Assembly (NCBI RefSeq): GCF_002220865.2
Contig: NZ_NHRJ02000011.1
Coordinates: 41,962 to 105,961, forward strand
Reading direction: 5' to 3'
DNA from: Paenibacillus xerothermodurans
GTDB taxonomy: Bacteria; Bacillota; Bacilli; Paenibacillales; NBRC-103111
DNA length: 64,000 nucleotides
The translations under genes and the position numbers were made by a program. Of the stretch, positions 9,199 to 18,343 are shown piece after piece. Under the pieces are notes generated by a model. That model was not told the origin of the DNA and made no database searches. It saw nothing but the letters and a program-made list of their open reading frames with translations. Each line of letters begins with the position of its first letter. Position 1 is the stretch's first letter.

Positions 9199-10320
9199 AT
9201 GTTTCACAGAACGGAAACCAGACCGGTCAGAGTCGGCGATTTAACTATCGGCGGCAGCAACGAAGTGATCATGCAGAGCATGTGCACCACCAAAACTGCC
9301 GACGTGAAGGCAACCGTCGCGGAAATCCACCGTCTTGAAGAGGCGGGCTGTCAACTTGTCCGCGTAACCGTGAATAACAAAGAAGCGGCGGAAGCTATAA
9401 AAGACATTAAACGGCAGATCAAAATCCCTCTCGTTGCGGACATTCATTTTGATCATCGGTTGGCGCTACAAGCCATAGAGAACGGCATCGACAAAGTGCG
9501 CATCAACCCGGGCAACATCGGACGCCGCGAAAAGGTCGAGGCCGTGGTCAATGCGTGTAAGGAACGCGGCATTCCCATTCGCATAGGCGTGAACGCTGGT
9601 TCCCTAGAAAATCATTTGCTGGAAAAGTACGGTTACCCGACGGCCGATGCGATGGTCGAGAGTGCCTTGTACCACATCAACATTTTGGAAGAGCTGGATT
9701 TTACGGACATCATCGTTTCTCTGAAGGCGTCCGACGTTCCGATGGCGATTGCTGCCTATACTAAGGCAGCGGAGGCGTTTCACTACCCGTTACACCTTGG
9801 TATCACGGAAGCCGGCACCTTGTTTTCCGGCACGGTGAAAAGCGCAGCCGGCATCGGTGCTCTGCTGAATATGGGCATTGGCTCCACGCTGCGCATTTCC
9901 TTAAGTGCCGATCCGGTGGAAGAAATCAAAGTTGCCCGTGAGCTGCTGAAAACATTCGGCCTCATCAGCAATGCTGCAACATTGGTGTCATGCCCAACTT
10001 GCGGCCGGTTAGACATCGATTTGTTCTCCATCGCCAACGAGGTGGAAGAGTATATCTCGAAGATCAAAGTGCCGATTAAGGTATCTGTGTTAGGCTGCGC
10101 CGTGAATGGGCCTGGCGAAGCGAGGGAGGCCGACATCGGCATAGCGGGCGCTCGCGGGGAAGGTATGCTGTTTAGGTACGGAGAGATGATCCGCAAAGTG
10201 CCGGAGGCCGCACTGTTGTCCGAGCTGAAGAAGGAAATTGATGTTATAGTAGAACACTACGAGCGTACGGGAGAAATTCCCGGCAGAAAGCAGCATGCTG
10301 CAGCAGCCGTAACCAAATAA
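9199..10320 (+). CDS. ispG: 4-hydroxy-3-methylbut-2-enyl diphosphate synthase (IspG/GcpE)
   Basis: Iron-sulfur enzyme of the MEP isoprenoid pathway that converts methylerythritol cyclodiphosphate to HMBPP. The 373-residue protein has the expected core ([31 protein letters not shown]) and the cluster ligands in VSCPTCGR and [12 protein letters not shown]. Start choice is uncertain: ATG 9199 gives the family-like [10 protein letters not shown] and has GAGAAGGA upstream, while in-frame ATGs at 9181, 9169 and 9154 are possible. It sits between clpX and lonB, an insertion relative to B. subtilis. Confidence 0.93.
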   Translation: MFHRTETRPVRVGDLTIGGSNEVIMQSMCTTKTADVKATVAEIHRLEEAGCQLVRVTVNNKEAAEAIKDIKRQIKIPLVADIHFDHRLALQAIENGIDKVRINPGNIGRREKVEAVVNACKERGIPIRIGVNAGSLENHLLEKYGYPTADAMVESALYHINILEELDFTDIIVSLKASDVPMAIAAYTKAAEAFHYPLHLGITEAGTLFSGTVKSAAGIGALLNMGIGSTLRISLSADPVEEIKVARELLKTFGLISNAATLVSCPTCGRLDIDLFSIANEVEEYISKIKVPIKVSVLGCAVNGPGEAREADIGIAGARGEGMLFRYGEMIRKVPEAALLSELKKEIDVIVEHYERTGEIPGRKQHAAAAVTK

Positions 10321-10333
10321 ATAGCAGTTAACT

Positions 10334-10376
10334 AAGAGCAGGTTTCTCGATTGCGGGGAAACGCTGCTCTTTTTTA
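10334..10376 (+). terminator. Intrinsic terminator of ispG
   Basis: AGAGCAG-GTTTC on the left pairs with GAAAC-CTGCTCT on the right (one interruption), followed by a T-run to 10375. Confidence 0.8.
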
Positions 10377-10437
10377 TTTGCTCATGTATATCATAGCCGC
10401 GGGAAACAAATAACAACAAAAAAGGAGGAATGGTGAA

Positions 10438-11211
10438 GTGAGGCACTTCAAACGACAACGGCTGGTAATATTGGCTGTGGCAAGCGCAGCTCTAGTGAGC
10501 CTGTGGGTTATACCGGCCGCGGCGGAGCCGGACGTTGCGCCTCGCAAAAGTGTCACGATCGTCATCGATGATTTTGGCAATGACATGCTTGGCAGCAAGG
10601 AGATGATGGAGCTCCCCGCCCCTTTCACGGCCGCAGTTATGCCGTTTTTGCCAACAACGCGCCGTGATGCGGAGTGGGCCCACCGGCTTGGCCATGAAGT
10701 GCTAGTGCATATGCCGATGGAACCCGTCAGGGGTAAGAAAAGCTGGCTTGGGCCGGGAGCAATAACCACGGATCTGTCGGACGAGGAAATCCGCCGTCGG
10801 GTTATGGCGGCTGTCGAGGACGTGCCTTACGCGGTAGGCATGAACAACCATATGGGCTCCAAAGTGACTGCGGACGAACGGGTAATGCGCGTGATTCTGC
10901 AGGTCTGCAAAGAGAAGAACCTTGTTTATTTGGACAGTCGAACAACGGCGAAAAGTGTGGTCGAGTCCGTAGCGAAAGAACTAGGTGTAAGAACCGCGGA
11001 AAACCACATTTTCATGGACTCAATCTATTCTCGGAGGCATATCGCAAAGCAAGCGGCTAAGGTAAAAAAACATCTCTCCAAACATGATGAGACGGTGGTC
11101 ATAGGTCACGTCGGCCCTCCGGGGAAAAACACTGCCGCCGTACTCCGACAGTTGATTCCGGATTTGCAGCAAGCAGCGCGATTTACCCCGGTATCGGAAT
11201 TGGCCAAGTAG
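10438..11211 (+). CDS. Divergent polysaccharide deacetylase family protein (DUF610/YibQ type)
   Basis: Secreted or surface protein of 257 residues. A basic N-terminus and hydrophobic core ending in PAAAEP form a signal peptide (about residues 1-29). The mature part starts TIVIDDFGND and has AVMPFLPTT, HEVLVHMPMEP and GMNNHMGS, the arrangement of the divergent polysaccharide deacetylase family, whose members have a deacetylase-like fold but no firmly established substrate. The start is GTG 10438 behind AAAGGAGGAA. It is convergent with a cell-wall amidase 8 bp away, which fits an envelope role. Confidence 0.85.
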   Translation: MRHFKRQRLVILAVASAALVSLWVIPAAAEPDVAPRKSVTIVIDDFGNDMLGSKEMMELPAPFTAAVMPFLPTTRRDAEWAHRLGHEVLVHMPMEPVRGKKSWLGPGAITTDLSDEEIRRRVMAAVEDVPYAVGMNNHMGSKVTADERVMRVILQVCKEKNLVYLDSRTTAKSVVESVAKELGVRTAENHIFMDSIYSRRHIAKQAAKVKKHLSKHDETVVIGHVGPPGKNTAAVLRQLIPDLQQAARFTPVSELAK

Positions 11212-11218
11212 GGAGGGG

Positions 11219-11929
11219 TCAGGCTTGCCCCAGGTAGGCTTGCACCCCCGCGACGATAGCTTCAGCCAACTCCCGTTGTTTTTCCGGCTGTGTCATTTGC
11301 TCGCGGTCGGCAGGATTGGTGATAAAACCCATCTCAATGATCACAGAGGGAGGTCGAACGTGCCTCAGCATATGATAGGATTTGCCCAGCTTAGCCTTGT
11401 TGGACGTACCGTACAGCTTATTTAACGAGGCTTGCAAACATTCGGCCAACCGTCGGCTTTGCTGGTTTTTTTGATGCAGAATGATAGGCCCGCGCGCGCG
11501 CGAATGTTTGGCCCAGTTCACATGGATGCTAATGACGGCTTTGGGACCTAGATCATTCGCTAGATGACTGCGCTGAGCCAAATCTTTTCTGTGGCGGGAG
11601 TGGCTGCGAAGCCACGAGTTCTCTCCACTGAGCGCATAATCATTTATCCTGTTGCACAGCACTCGGAGTCCCTTCTCACGCATTAGAGTGTAGGTGAGCT
11701 TCGACATTTTCAGGTTAATGTCTTTCTCATACAGCTCACCGTAGCGCGTACCACAATCGACACCGCCGTGGCCTACGTCAATTAACACATCCACATTGCT
11801 GAAAAAGGGACTTCTGACGGCTGCTGTCCCTCCAGAAACCGCGCGTTCCGAATAGTTCGTAACAGCGGTTGTGAGCGGGAATATGACACTGAGCACTATA
11901 ACAGAATACACGATCAGAACTCGCCGCAT
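11219..11929 (-). CDS. N-acetylmuramoyl-L-alanine amidase, Amidase_3 family (CwlD-like)
   Basis: Zinc amidase predicted to cleave the bond between MurNAc and L-Ala in peptidoglycan. The 236-residue protein has an N-terminal hydrophobic anchor (VLIVYSVIVLSVIF) and the family motifs: DVGHGG with the first zinc His, GELYEKDIN with the ligand Glu, SIHVN with another His, and VIIEMGFITNPAD with the catalytic Glu. The start ATG follows AGGAGGTGC. The size and anchor-plus-catalytic-domain layout resemble B. subtilis CwlD, which makes spore cortex muramic lactam; this assignment is inference only. Confidence 0.85.
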   Translation of the reverse strand: MRRVLIVYSVIVLSVIFPLTTAVTNYSERAVSGGTAAVRSPFFSNVDVLIDVGHGGVDCGTRYGELYEKDINLKMSKLTYTLMREKGLRVLCNRINDYALSGENSWLRSHSRHRKDLAQRSHLANDLGPKAVISIHVNWAKHSRARGPIILHQKNQQSRRLAECLQASLNKLYGTSNKAKLGKSYHMLRHVRPPSVIIEMGFITNPADREQMTQPEKQRELAEAIVAGVQAYLGQA

Positions 11930-12012
11930 GTTGCACCTCCTCAGATAAGTGTTTACCGATAGGGTACTCCCGCCCAATAATCTCATTCCTCGTTGAAAAC
12001 TTTCTCAGCTGC

Positions 12013-12042
12013 GATTAACCCTATCTCGCGAGGGGAATACTA
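12013..12042 (+). promoter_or_regulatory. Putative sigma-F promoter of lonB
   Basis: GATTA (12013-12017), 15-bp spacer, then GGGAATACTA (12033-12042). The -10 matches the sigma-F/G pattern GGnnAnAmTA at every fixed base. B. subtilis lonB is forespore sigma-F dependent. The GGAGG ribosome-binding site follows about 30 bp downstream. Confidence 0.6.
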
Positions 12043-12083
12043 CCAAGTATCCTTACAGGAACAAAACGCTCAGGAGGTTTATC

Positions 12084-13793
12084 ATGAACAATATAAGCGT
12101 GATTTTGATGGTGATTCAGTTGTTTTTCGCTATCGTAATCGGTTTGTATTTTTGGAACTTGCTGCGAAATCAGCAATCCAATCGGACGGCCGTGGATAAA
12201 GAGTCGAAAAAGGAAATGGAGAAGCTGCGCAAGCTTCGCTCCATCAGTTTGAACAAGCCTCTTGCCGAGAAGACAAGGCCTAGCGCCATAACAGACATCG
12301 TTGGACAAAAAGAAGGCTTACGTGCATTAAAAGCAGCGCTGTGCGGCTCCAACCCGCAGCATGTCATCATATATGGCCCCCCTGGGGTCGGTAAAACCGC
12401 GGCGGCGCGGGTTGTATTGGAAGAAGCGAAGAAGCACGCCGATTCCCCGTTCAAGCATGACGCTAAATTCACGGAAATAGACGCCACCACAGCCCGCTTC
12501 GATGAGCGCGGCATCGCCGATCCGTTAATTGGTTCCGTGCACGATCCGATATATCAGGGAGCGGGGGCAATGGGCGTTGCAGGAATTCCGCAGCCCAAAC
12601 CAGGGGCCGTCACAAAAGCACACGGTGGTATCTTGTTCATAGATGAGATCGGTGAATTGCATCCTCACCAAATGAATAAATTATTGAAGGTGTTGGAAGA
12701 TCGTAAGGTATTTCTGGAAAGTGCATATTATAACTCGGAGGACACGAATATCCCCAGTTATATTCACGACATTTTCCAAAATGGCCTGCCGGCTGACTTT
12801 CGCTTAGTCGGTGCCACTACGCGAAATCCCTCAGAATTGCCGCCGGCCATCCGGTCGCGCTGCATGGAAATCTTTTTCCGGCCGCTTCTGCCGGACGAGA
12901 TCGAACAAATTGCCCGGAACGCGATGAAAAAGATAGATTTTCCCGACAATCCTGCGGCTCTCGAGGTCGTCAAAAAACATGCAACAAACGGACGCGAGGC
13001 GGTTAACATCATCCAACTCGCCGCGGGCATGGCGCTAACCGACGGCCGAAGAGAACTGGCAGTATCGGATGTTGAGTGGGTTGTGAACAGCTCGCAAATT
13101 CCACCGAGACCTGAGCGTAAAATTGGCACGAAACCGGAAATTGGTTTTGTTAACGGCTTGGCTGTGTACGGTCCGAATCTGGGCACACTGCTTGAAATCG
13201 AAGTGACAGCAATTCCCGTGTTGCAGCCGAATACGGGAAAGTTCAACATCACCGGCGTGGTGGATGAGGAAGAGATGGGCGGGGGCGCCCGGACCATTCG
13301 CCGCAAAAGCATGGCACGGGGCTCTGTCGAGAATGTGCTGACCGTGCTTCGGCGGTTGGGCATGAATCCTTACAATTATGACCTGCATATCAATTTTCCC
13401 GGCGGTACCCCAATTGACGGTCCGTCAGCAGGTGTATCAATGGCTGTCGCGATTGCTTCGGCGATCAAGCAAATCCCTGTTGACAACCATATAGCGATGA
13501 CCGGGGAAATAGGTATTCACGGCAAAGTCAAGCCGGTCGGCGGCGTCGTTGCCAAAGTTGAGGCGGCGGTTCAGGCGGGAGCGACCAAGATCATCATACC
13601 TAAGGAAAACTGGCAGGAGATCTTCAGCGGATTGAGTGATGTCGAAGTGATCGCTGTGGAATCGGTCGAAGAGGTTTTGTTTCATGCTCTCGGCGTTCAA
13701 CTGTCGGAGCTGCCGGAAATCTCTGCCGCACAGCCGGAGTCGGTGCCTACAGCCACGGTCACTGTGCTCCACGCCGACAGCTTGGATGCCTAA
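12084..13793 (+). CDS. lonB: ATP-dependent protease LonB
   Basis: Membrane-anchored AAA+ serine protease; the B. subtilis homologue acts in the forespore. The 569-residue protein begins with a transmembrane helix (about residues 6-26) followed directly by the ATPase, without the large N-domain of LonA. Walker A is GPPGVGKT, Walker B GILFIDEIG, and the C-terminal protease has the Ser of DGPSAGVSM and the Lys of HGKVKPVGGV. The start follows CAGGAGG. It precedes lonA as in Bacillus but has its own sigma-F-like promoter. Confidence 0.95.
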   Translation: MNNISVILMVIQLFFAIVIGLYFWNLLRNQQSNRTAVDKESKKEMEKLRKLRSISLNKPLAEKTRPSAITDIVGQKEGLRALKAALCGSNPQHVIIYGPPGVGKTAAARVVLEEAKKHADSPFKHDAKFTEIDATTARFDERGIADPLIGSVHDPIYQGAGAMGVAGIPQPKPGAVTKAHGGILFIDEIGELHPHQMNKLLKVLEDRKVFLESAYYNSEDTNIPSYIHDIFQNGLPADFRLVGATTRNPSELPPAIRSRCMEIFFRPLLPDEIEQIARNAMKKIDFPDNPAALEVVKKHATNGREAVNIIQLAAGMALTDGRRELAVSDVEWVVNSSQIPPRPERKIGTKPEIGFVNGLAVYGPNLGTLLEIEVTAIPVLQPNTGKFNITGVVDEEEMGGGARTIRRKSMARGSVENVLTVLRRLGMNPYNYDLHINFPGGTPIDGPSAGVSMAVAIASAIKQIPVDNHIAMTGEIGIHGKVKPVGGVVAKVEAAVQAGATKIIIPKENWQEIFSGLSDVEVIAVESVEEVLFHALGVQLSELPEISAAQPESVPTATVTVLHADSLDA

Positions 13794-13855
13794 TTAAGAA
13801 ACACAGGTGCTGATCGTGCATGGCTGTTTTCCCGGGCGCGCACGCGCGGCACCGA

Positions 13856-13892
13856 TTGGTGTTTTGAAATTAATTTTGTTAAAATGTAAATT
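13856..13892 (+). promoter_or_regulatory. Putative sigma-A promoter region of lonA
   Basis: Two overlapping pairs fit: TTGAAA (13864) with TAAATT (13887) at 17 bp, or TTGGTG (13856) with TAAAAT (13880) at 18 bp. The surroundings are very AT-rich. No CtsR or CIRCE operator was seen. Confidence 0.5.
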
Positions 13893-13974
13893 ATCATTTA
13901 AATAATGTTTTGCGAAAATCAGCTGACGCTGTGCAAAGAAACACTTTGCTAAGCCAGCTAGGAGGTGCTCCAGG

Positions 13975-16308
13975 ATGGGACCGATCAAAATGAAGACGCG
14001 CCGGTTGCCGTTACTTCCACTGCGCGGACTCCTCGTTTACCCGAGTATGGTGCTGCATTTGGACGTAGGCAGAGAGAAGTCGGTGAAAGCACTGGAGAAG
14101 TCCATGGTAGAGGACAGCATGATACTGCTATGCTCGCAATCCGAAGTGAATATTGAAGAGCCGACCACGGAAGATATATATCGCATAGGAACCATTGCCA
14201 AGGTGAGGCAAATGCTAAAGCTGCCAAACGGAACGATCCGTGTGCTCGTAGAGGGTGTCGTACGTGCGGAAATCACAGAATTTTTGAACAATGAAGAATA
14301 TTATGAAGTCCAGGCGAAAGAGCTGCCCGAGCAGGAGACTACAGACCCTGAGATAGATGCGTTAATGCGCACCGTGCTCAACCAGTTTGAGCATTACATT
14401 AGTTTGTCCAAAAAGGTCACTCCGGAGACGTTAGCGGCAGTTTCAGATATCGACGAGCCAGGTCGATTGGCCGACGTCATTTGCAGCCATTTATCCCTTA
14501 AGATAAACGATAAACAGGAGATTTTGGAAACCGTAGACGTAAAGGCGCGGTTGGAAAAGCTGCTCTCCATTTTAAATAATGAGCGGGAAGTGCTGGAGCT
14601 CGAACGTAAAATCAGTCAGCGTGTGAAGAAGCAAATGGAAAAAACCCAGAAGGAGTACTACCTTCGCGAGCAAATGAAGGCGATTCAGAAAGAGCTGGGG
14701 GACAAAGAAGGCCGGGCCGGAGAAGTCGAAGAGCTGCGTTCGCAGCTGGCTAATTCGGACGTGCCTGACAAGGTAAAGGAAAAGATTGAAAAAGAGATCG
14801 ACCGGTTGGAGAAAATGCCGGCAACCTCTGCCGAGGGCGGCGTAATTCGCAATTATATAGATTGGCTGCTCGGTCTGCCTTGGTCCAATTACACCGATGA
14901 CGATTTGGATATCACACGTGCCGAGGCTATTCTGGAAGAAGACCACTACGGCTTGGAGAAGCCGAAAGAGCGTGTACTGGAATACCTGGCTGTGCAGCAG
15001 CTGGTCAAAAAGATGAAAGGACCGATTCTCTGTCTGGCAGGGCCTCCGGGCGTCGGTAAAACATCTATCGCCCGTTCTATCGCCCGTTCTCTGGGACGGC
15101 AATTCATTCGCATTTCCCTCGGCGGCGTGCGTGACGAAGCTGAGATCCGGGGACACCGCCGCACGTACGTAGGAGCTATGCCGGGACGAATTATCCAAGG
15201 GATGAAGAATGCCGGCACGACCAATCCGGTAATGCTGCTCGATGAAATCGATAAGATGGCGATGGACTTTCGGGGCGATCCGGCATCCGCGCTGCTGGAA
15301 GTGCTCGACCCTGAGCAAAACAACACGTTCAGCGATCACTATATCGAGGTACCCTTTGACCTGTCCCATGTGATGTTCATTACTACGGCCAACGCGATTC
15401 ATAATATTCCCCGCCCGCTGTTGGACCGGATGGAAGTACTATATATACCGGGTTACACGGAGATCGAGAAACTCCACATCGCGCGAAACTACCTGCTGCC
15501 TAGGCAGCAAAAGGAGCATGGGCTCGAGGACGGCCAGCTGGTGATTGAAGAGGCTGCGCTGATGCGGATCGTACGGGAATATACCCGGGAAGCAGGCGTG
15601 CGTAATTTGGAACAACAGGTGTCAGCCGTCTGCCGTAAGGCTGCGAAGCGGATTGTATCGGGGGAAACCAACATCGTGCATGTCCGCGAAGAAAATGTGA
15701 AGGATTTCCTCGGACCAGCGAAGTTCCGTTACGGCATGGCGGAAGAGTTTGATCAGGTCGGAGCCGTGACGGGGCTGGCGTGGACAGAAGTGGGCGGAGA
15801 TACGCTAGTGATAGAAGTCACGGTAATGCCGGGCAACGGAAAGCTCACTCTGACAGGCAAACTGGGCGACGTGATGAAGGAATCGGCGCAAGCCGCCTTC
15901 AGTTATACGCGTTCCCGAGTGGAGCAGCTGGGCATTGCAGCCGATTTCCATGAGAAGGTGGATGTTCACATTCATATACCTGAAGGTGCCATTCCGAAGG
16001 ATGGACCATCCGCAGGGATCACGATGGCGACCGCGTTAATATCGGCACTGACGAACATGCCGGTGTCCCGCGAGGTTGCTATGACTGGCGAGATTACACT
16101 GCGCGGCCGCGTGCTTCCGATCGGTGGCTTGAAAGAGAAAAGCTTGGCCGCACATCGGGCAGGCATACGCAAGGTGATTATCCCGCATGACAACGTCAAA
16201 GACCTTGAGGACATACCGGACACGGTGCGCACAGACCTCACCTTTATACCGGTCACGCATATGGATGAAGTGCTGCAGCATGCCTTCGTCGAGCCGGTAG
16301 AAGTTTAA
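13975..16308 (+). CDS. lonA: ATP-dependent Lon protease (LonA)
   Basis: Cytoplasmic AAA+ protease that degrades misfolded and regulatory proteins. The 777-residue protein has the full LonA layout: an N-terminal substrate-binding domain starting [15 protein letters not shown], a coiled-coil section ([11 protein letters not shown] onward), Walker A GPPGVGKT, Walker [11 protein letters not shown], sensor region and the Ser-Lys protease with [13 protein letters not shown] and [16 protein letters not shown] 13975 follows AGGAGGTG. engB lies 41 bp downstream and is probably co-transcribed, as in B. subtilis lonA-ysxC. Confidence 0.97.
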   Translation: MGPIKMKTRRLPLLPLRGLLVYPSMVLHLDVGREKSVKALEKSMVEDSMILLCSQSEVNIEEPTTEDIYRIGTIAKVRQMLKLPNGTIRVLVEGVVRAEITEFLNNEEYYEVQAKELPEQETTDPEIDALMRTVLNQFEHYISLSKKVTPETLAAVSDIDEPGRLADVICSHLSLKINDKQEILETVDVKARLEKLLSILNNEREVLELERKISQRVKKQMEKTQKEYYLREQMKAIQKELGDKEGRAGEVEELRSQLANSDVPDKVKEKIEKEIDRLEKMPATSAEGGVIRNYIDWLLGLPWSNYTDDDLDITRAEAILEEDHYGLEKPKERVLEYLAVQQLVKKMKGPILCLAGPPGVGKTSIARSIARSLGRQFIRISLGGVRDEAEIRGHRRTYVGAMPGRIIQGMKNAGTTNPVMLLDEIDKMAMDFRGDPASALLEVLDPEQNNTFSDHYIEVPFDLSHVMFITTANAIHNIPRPLLDRMEVLYIPGYTEIEKLHIARNYLLPRQQKEHGLEDGQLVIEEAALMRIVREYTREAGVRNLEQQVSAVCRKAAKRIVSGETNIVHVREENVKDFLGPAKFRYGMAEEFDQVGAVTGLAWTEVGGDTLVIEVTVMPGNGKLTLTGKLGDVMKESAQAAFSYTRSRVEQLGIAADFHEKVDVHIHIPEGAIPKDGPSAGITMATALISALTNMPVSREVAMTGEITLRGRVLPIGGLKEKSLAAHRAGIRKVIIPHDNVKDLEDIPDTVRTDLTFIPVTHMDEVLQHAFVEPVEV

Positions 16309-16349
16309 ATTGATATAACACCTCCCATACAGAGAGAGTTGAAGCTACA

Positions 16350-16988
16350 ATGAAGGTCAATCAGGCTGAATTTATCATCAGCGCGGTTGGTCCGAGTCAG
16401 TACCCTCAAGACGCCTTGCCGGAAATTGCTCTGGCAGGGCGTTCCAATGTGGGGAAATCCTCGCTGATCAATCGCATGATACAGCGGAAAAATCTGGCGA
16501 GAACCAGTTCTAAGCCGGGAAAAACCCAACAACTAAATTATTATAAAATTAATTCGGACTTATATTTCGTTGATTTGCCGGGCTATGGATACGCCCAGGT
16601 ATCAAAAGCAAAACGAGAGGTGTGGGGCAAGTTTATCGAAGAGTACCTGACAACTCGCGAATACTTAAAGCTGGTGCTTCTCATTATTGACCTGCGGCAT
16701 CCTCCGACCAAAGACGACCAAGCGATGTATGATTGGTTGAAGCATCATGATATCCCGACGTGTGTTGTCACAACGAAGGCTGACAAAATCACGAAGGGCC
16801 AGTGGCAGAAGCACGTGAAAATCGTCCGTGAAACATTAGGCATGGAGAAGCATGAACCGCTTGTGCTTTTTTCATCCGAGTTAGGCGTGGGCAAGGACGA
16901 GCTGTGGCAATTGGTCGAACGCCAAATCCTACCGGACGGCGGACCGGATGATGCCGAGAAAGAAGATGCATCGTCTGCACCGAGTTAA
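16350..16988 (+). CDS. engB: Ribosome biogenesis GTPase EngB/YsxC
   Basis: Essential GTPase of 50S subunit assembly. The 212-residue protein has G1 GRSNVGKSS, the G2-region threonines in [11 protein letters not shown]3 DLPGYGYA and G4 TKAD, all in the order of the YihA/EngB family. The C-terminus carries a short acidic tail. The start codon is preceded only by a weak purine-rich stretch (GAGAGAG), so translation may depend on coupling to lonA. A terminator closes the unit 18 bp after the stop. Confidence 0.95.
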   Translation: MKVNQAEFIISAVGPSQYPQDALPEIALAGRSNVGKSSLINRMIQRKNLARTSSKPGKTQQLNYYKINSDLYFVDLPGYGYAQVSKAKREVWGKFIEEYLTTREYLKLVLLIIDLRHPPTKDDQAMYDWLKHHDIPTCVVTTKADKITKGQWQKHVKIVRETLGMEKHEPLVLFSSELGVGKDELWQLVERQILPDGGPDDAEKEDASSAPS

Positions 16989-17005
16989 CGCGGGCAACAT
17001 TAAAT

Positions 17006-17036
17006 AAAGCTGTATGGCTCTTGCCATATGGCTTTT
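17006..17036 (+). terminator. Intrinsic terminator of lonA-engB
   Basis: A 13-bp stem (AAAGCTGTATGGC with GCCATATGGCTTT, two wobble pairs) around a TCTT loop, ending in a T-run. Confidence 0.85.
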
Positions 17037-17411
17037 TGTGTTGGTGGCGGAACGGCATCGACACAAAAACACAGCACCCTGATTCGAAAGCAGTCAAAAA
17101 AGGTAATTCCACTGTAAGAGCGGGAGTTTGCGTCTGCAGCTCATAAGGTTCTCTTAGCCGTACAGTCTGGGTGCAAAAGCCTGTGCGATGTTTTTACGTT
17201 AGGCAGGGAAGCGCAGAACTTCGCAAGGTAATCAGAGGGATTCAAATGATAATTTGAAATCCCGCTGAGAAAAAGCAGATTTTTCAGAAATTCAACGGAA
17301 TTCAATGAAAAGACGGCAGGACTATTAAATATTTATGTAGTATAATGTATAGAGCGAATTAATATAGTGTTAAGGCTTCAAGGTCCGAAATTAAAGAATC
17401 GAGGGATTTTT
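17037..17411. other. 375-bp intergenic region with inverted repeat and promoter-like box
   Basis: No gene was found. The region contains a near-perfect inverted repeat at 17237-17263 (GGGATTCAAAT / ATTTGAAATCCC), an A/T-rich hairpin at about 17265-17290, and a perfect TATAAT at 17341-17346 without a clear -35. The stretch 17110-17230 could fold but matched no riboswitch class I know. Confidence 0.4.
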
Positions 17412-17999
17412 ATGGCAATTAGGTTAGCGACTGAATATGTCAAAACCTGCCTACAGCTGACGGAAGCCGAGATGGCCATGTTTATTCAGATGTTTGTCGA
17501 CCATCAGGCTTCAATGAGGGTCAGAATATTGGAAAACGGAAACCAAGAAGTAGTTTTACTCGATGATGCAGGCCAAGAGATTGTTCTCTCGTTTGAACGC
17601 CAGTCTGGCGCCTATGTCTGCCGGGGAACATGCCGGATAACGAACAGAAATTTGGTTAACCTGATGCGAAAAGCCGTTGCTGCGTTCAAGGGCAGTGCCA
17701 TCGTCCACCGCCATTATGAGACTTACACAATGGTGTATGAATACGAGCGGGGCACTGTCGTGAAAATTATGGAACTTAGGAACAGCCAACAGAAAATCAT
17801 CTATGCATATAAGGATACAATGGGCGAACTTGAACAGTTATTCCGCAAGGATGAAGTGGAACAAGAAATTAGCCGAGTGAAGTTTCAAATTAACAGCATG
17901 CTTGACCTGCGAAATGCTATTGATGAGACCGCCGTGCGCGAACACATCGATCGCCGTCTGGCAGAGCTTACACATCACCTGTTCGTACTCGAAGCTTGA
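17412..17999 (+). CDS. Conserved protein of unknown function upstream of speD
   Basis: A 195-residue soluble protein with no catalytic motif that I recognise. The first two thirds alternate beta-strand-like segments (SMRVRILENG, EVVLLDDAGQEIVLSF, YVCRGTCRI) with basic and aromatic stretches (HRHYETYTMVYEYERG). The last third is helical and charged, with a possible coiled coil. ATG 17412 follows GAGGGA; the frame opens further upstream to 17367 but without a ribosome-binding site. It is bounded by a terminator downstream, so it is probably monocistronic. I recall similar proteins in Paenibacillus genomes but know no function. Confidence 0.75.
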   Translation: MAIRLATEYVKTCLQLTEAEMAMFIQMFVDHQASMRVRILENGNQEVVLLDDAGQEIVLSFERQSGAYVCRGTCRITNRNLVNLMRKAVAAFKGSAIVHRHYETYTMVYEYERGTVVKIMELRNSQQKIIYAYKDTMGELEQLFRKDEVEQEISRVKFQINSMLDLRNAIDETAVREHIDRRLAELTHHLFVLEA

Positions 18000-18023
18000 C
18001 AATATAATCAGACTTACGTGCAG

Positions 18024-18060
18024 TCTTCCGGCCTCCAATGAGGGACGGAAGATTTGTTTT
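18024..18060 (+). terminator. Intrinsic terminator
   Basis: TCTTCCG (18024-18030) pairs with CGGAAGA (18046-18052), with an inner CCTC/GAGG pair, followed by TTTGTTTTT and further T-runs. Confidence 0.85.
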
Positions 18061-18168
18061 TGCTTTTTTTTGTTCCGCATCGTCGATTGCACCGATTCAC
18101 TTCATTGGCATATCTTAGACATTGTGTGAACTGCGGTGAGATTAAACAGCAAACTTTTCAAAAAAGTA

Positions 18169-18197
18169 TTGCATTTCTGGGCAATAGATGTTATTTT
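18169..18197 (+). promoter_or_regulatory. Putative sigma-A promoter of speD
   Basis: TTGCAT (18169-18174), 17-bp spacer, TATTTT (18192-18197). It would give a leader of about 140 nt in front of speD. Confidence 0.4.
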
Positions 18198-18220
18198 TAT
18201 TCTCGTTGAAAACAAAATAG

Positions 18221-18295
18221 GAACCAGGATTCACTCAGGACATTGAATGTTGCGAGAGATTATTCCCTCGGGAAGTGAATGACGTAGGTCCTAGC
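18221..18295 (+). promoter_or_regulatory. Structured speD leader
   Basis: ATTCACT (18229-18235) can pair with AGTGAAT (18274-18280), enclosing CGAG/CTCG (18253-18270), and AGGAC can pair with GTCCT outside this stem, giving a pseudoknot-like option. I could not match it to a known riboswitch. Being the leader of a polyamine gene, a regulatory role is possible. Confidence 0.3.
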
Positions 18296-18343
18296 GGATG
18301 AAATTTTTCAAACATTTTATTCCTAGGAAGGGGGAACCGAAGG

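Noticed and set aside
17150..17235. GGGTGCAAAAGCC segment as a cyclic di-GMP riboswitch
   Set aside because: Only a short motif resembles the class; the partner helices and tetraloop-receptor signals are missing.
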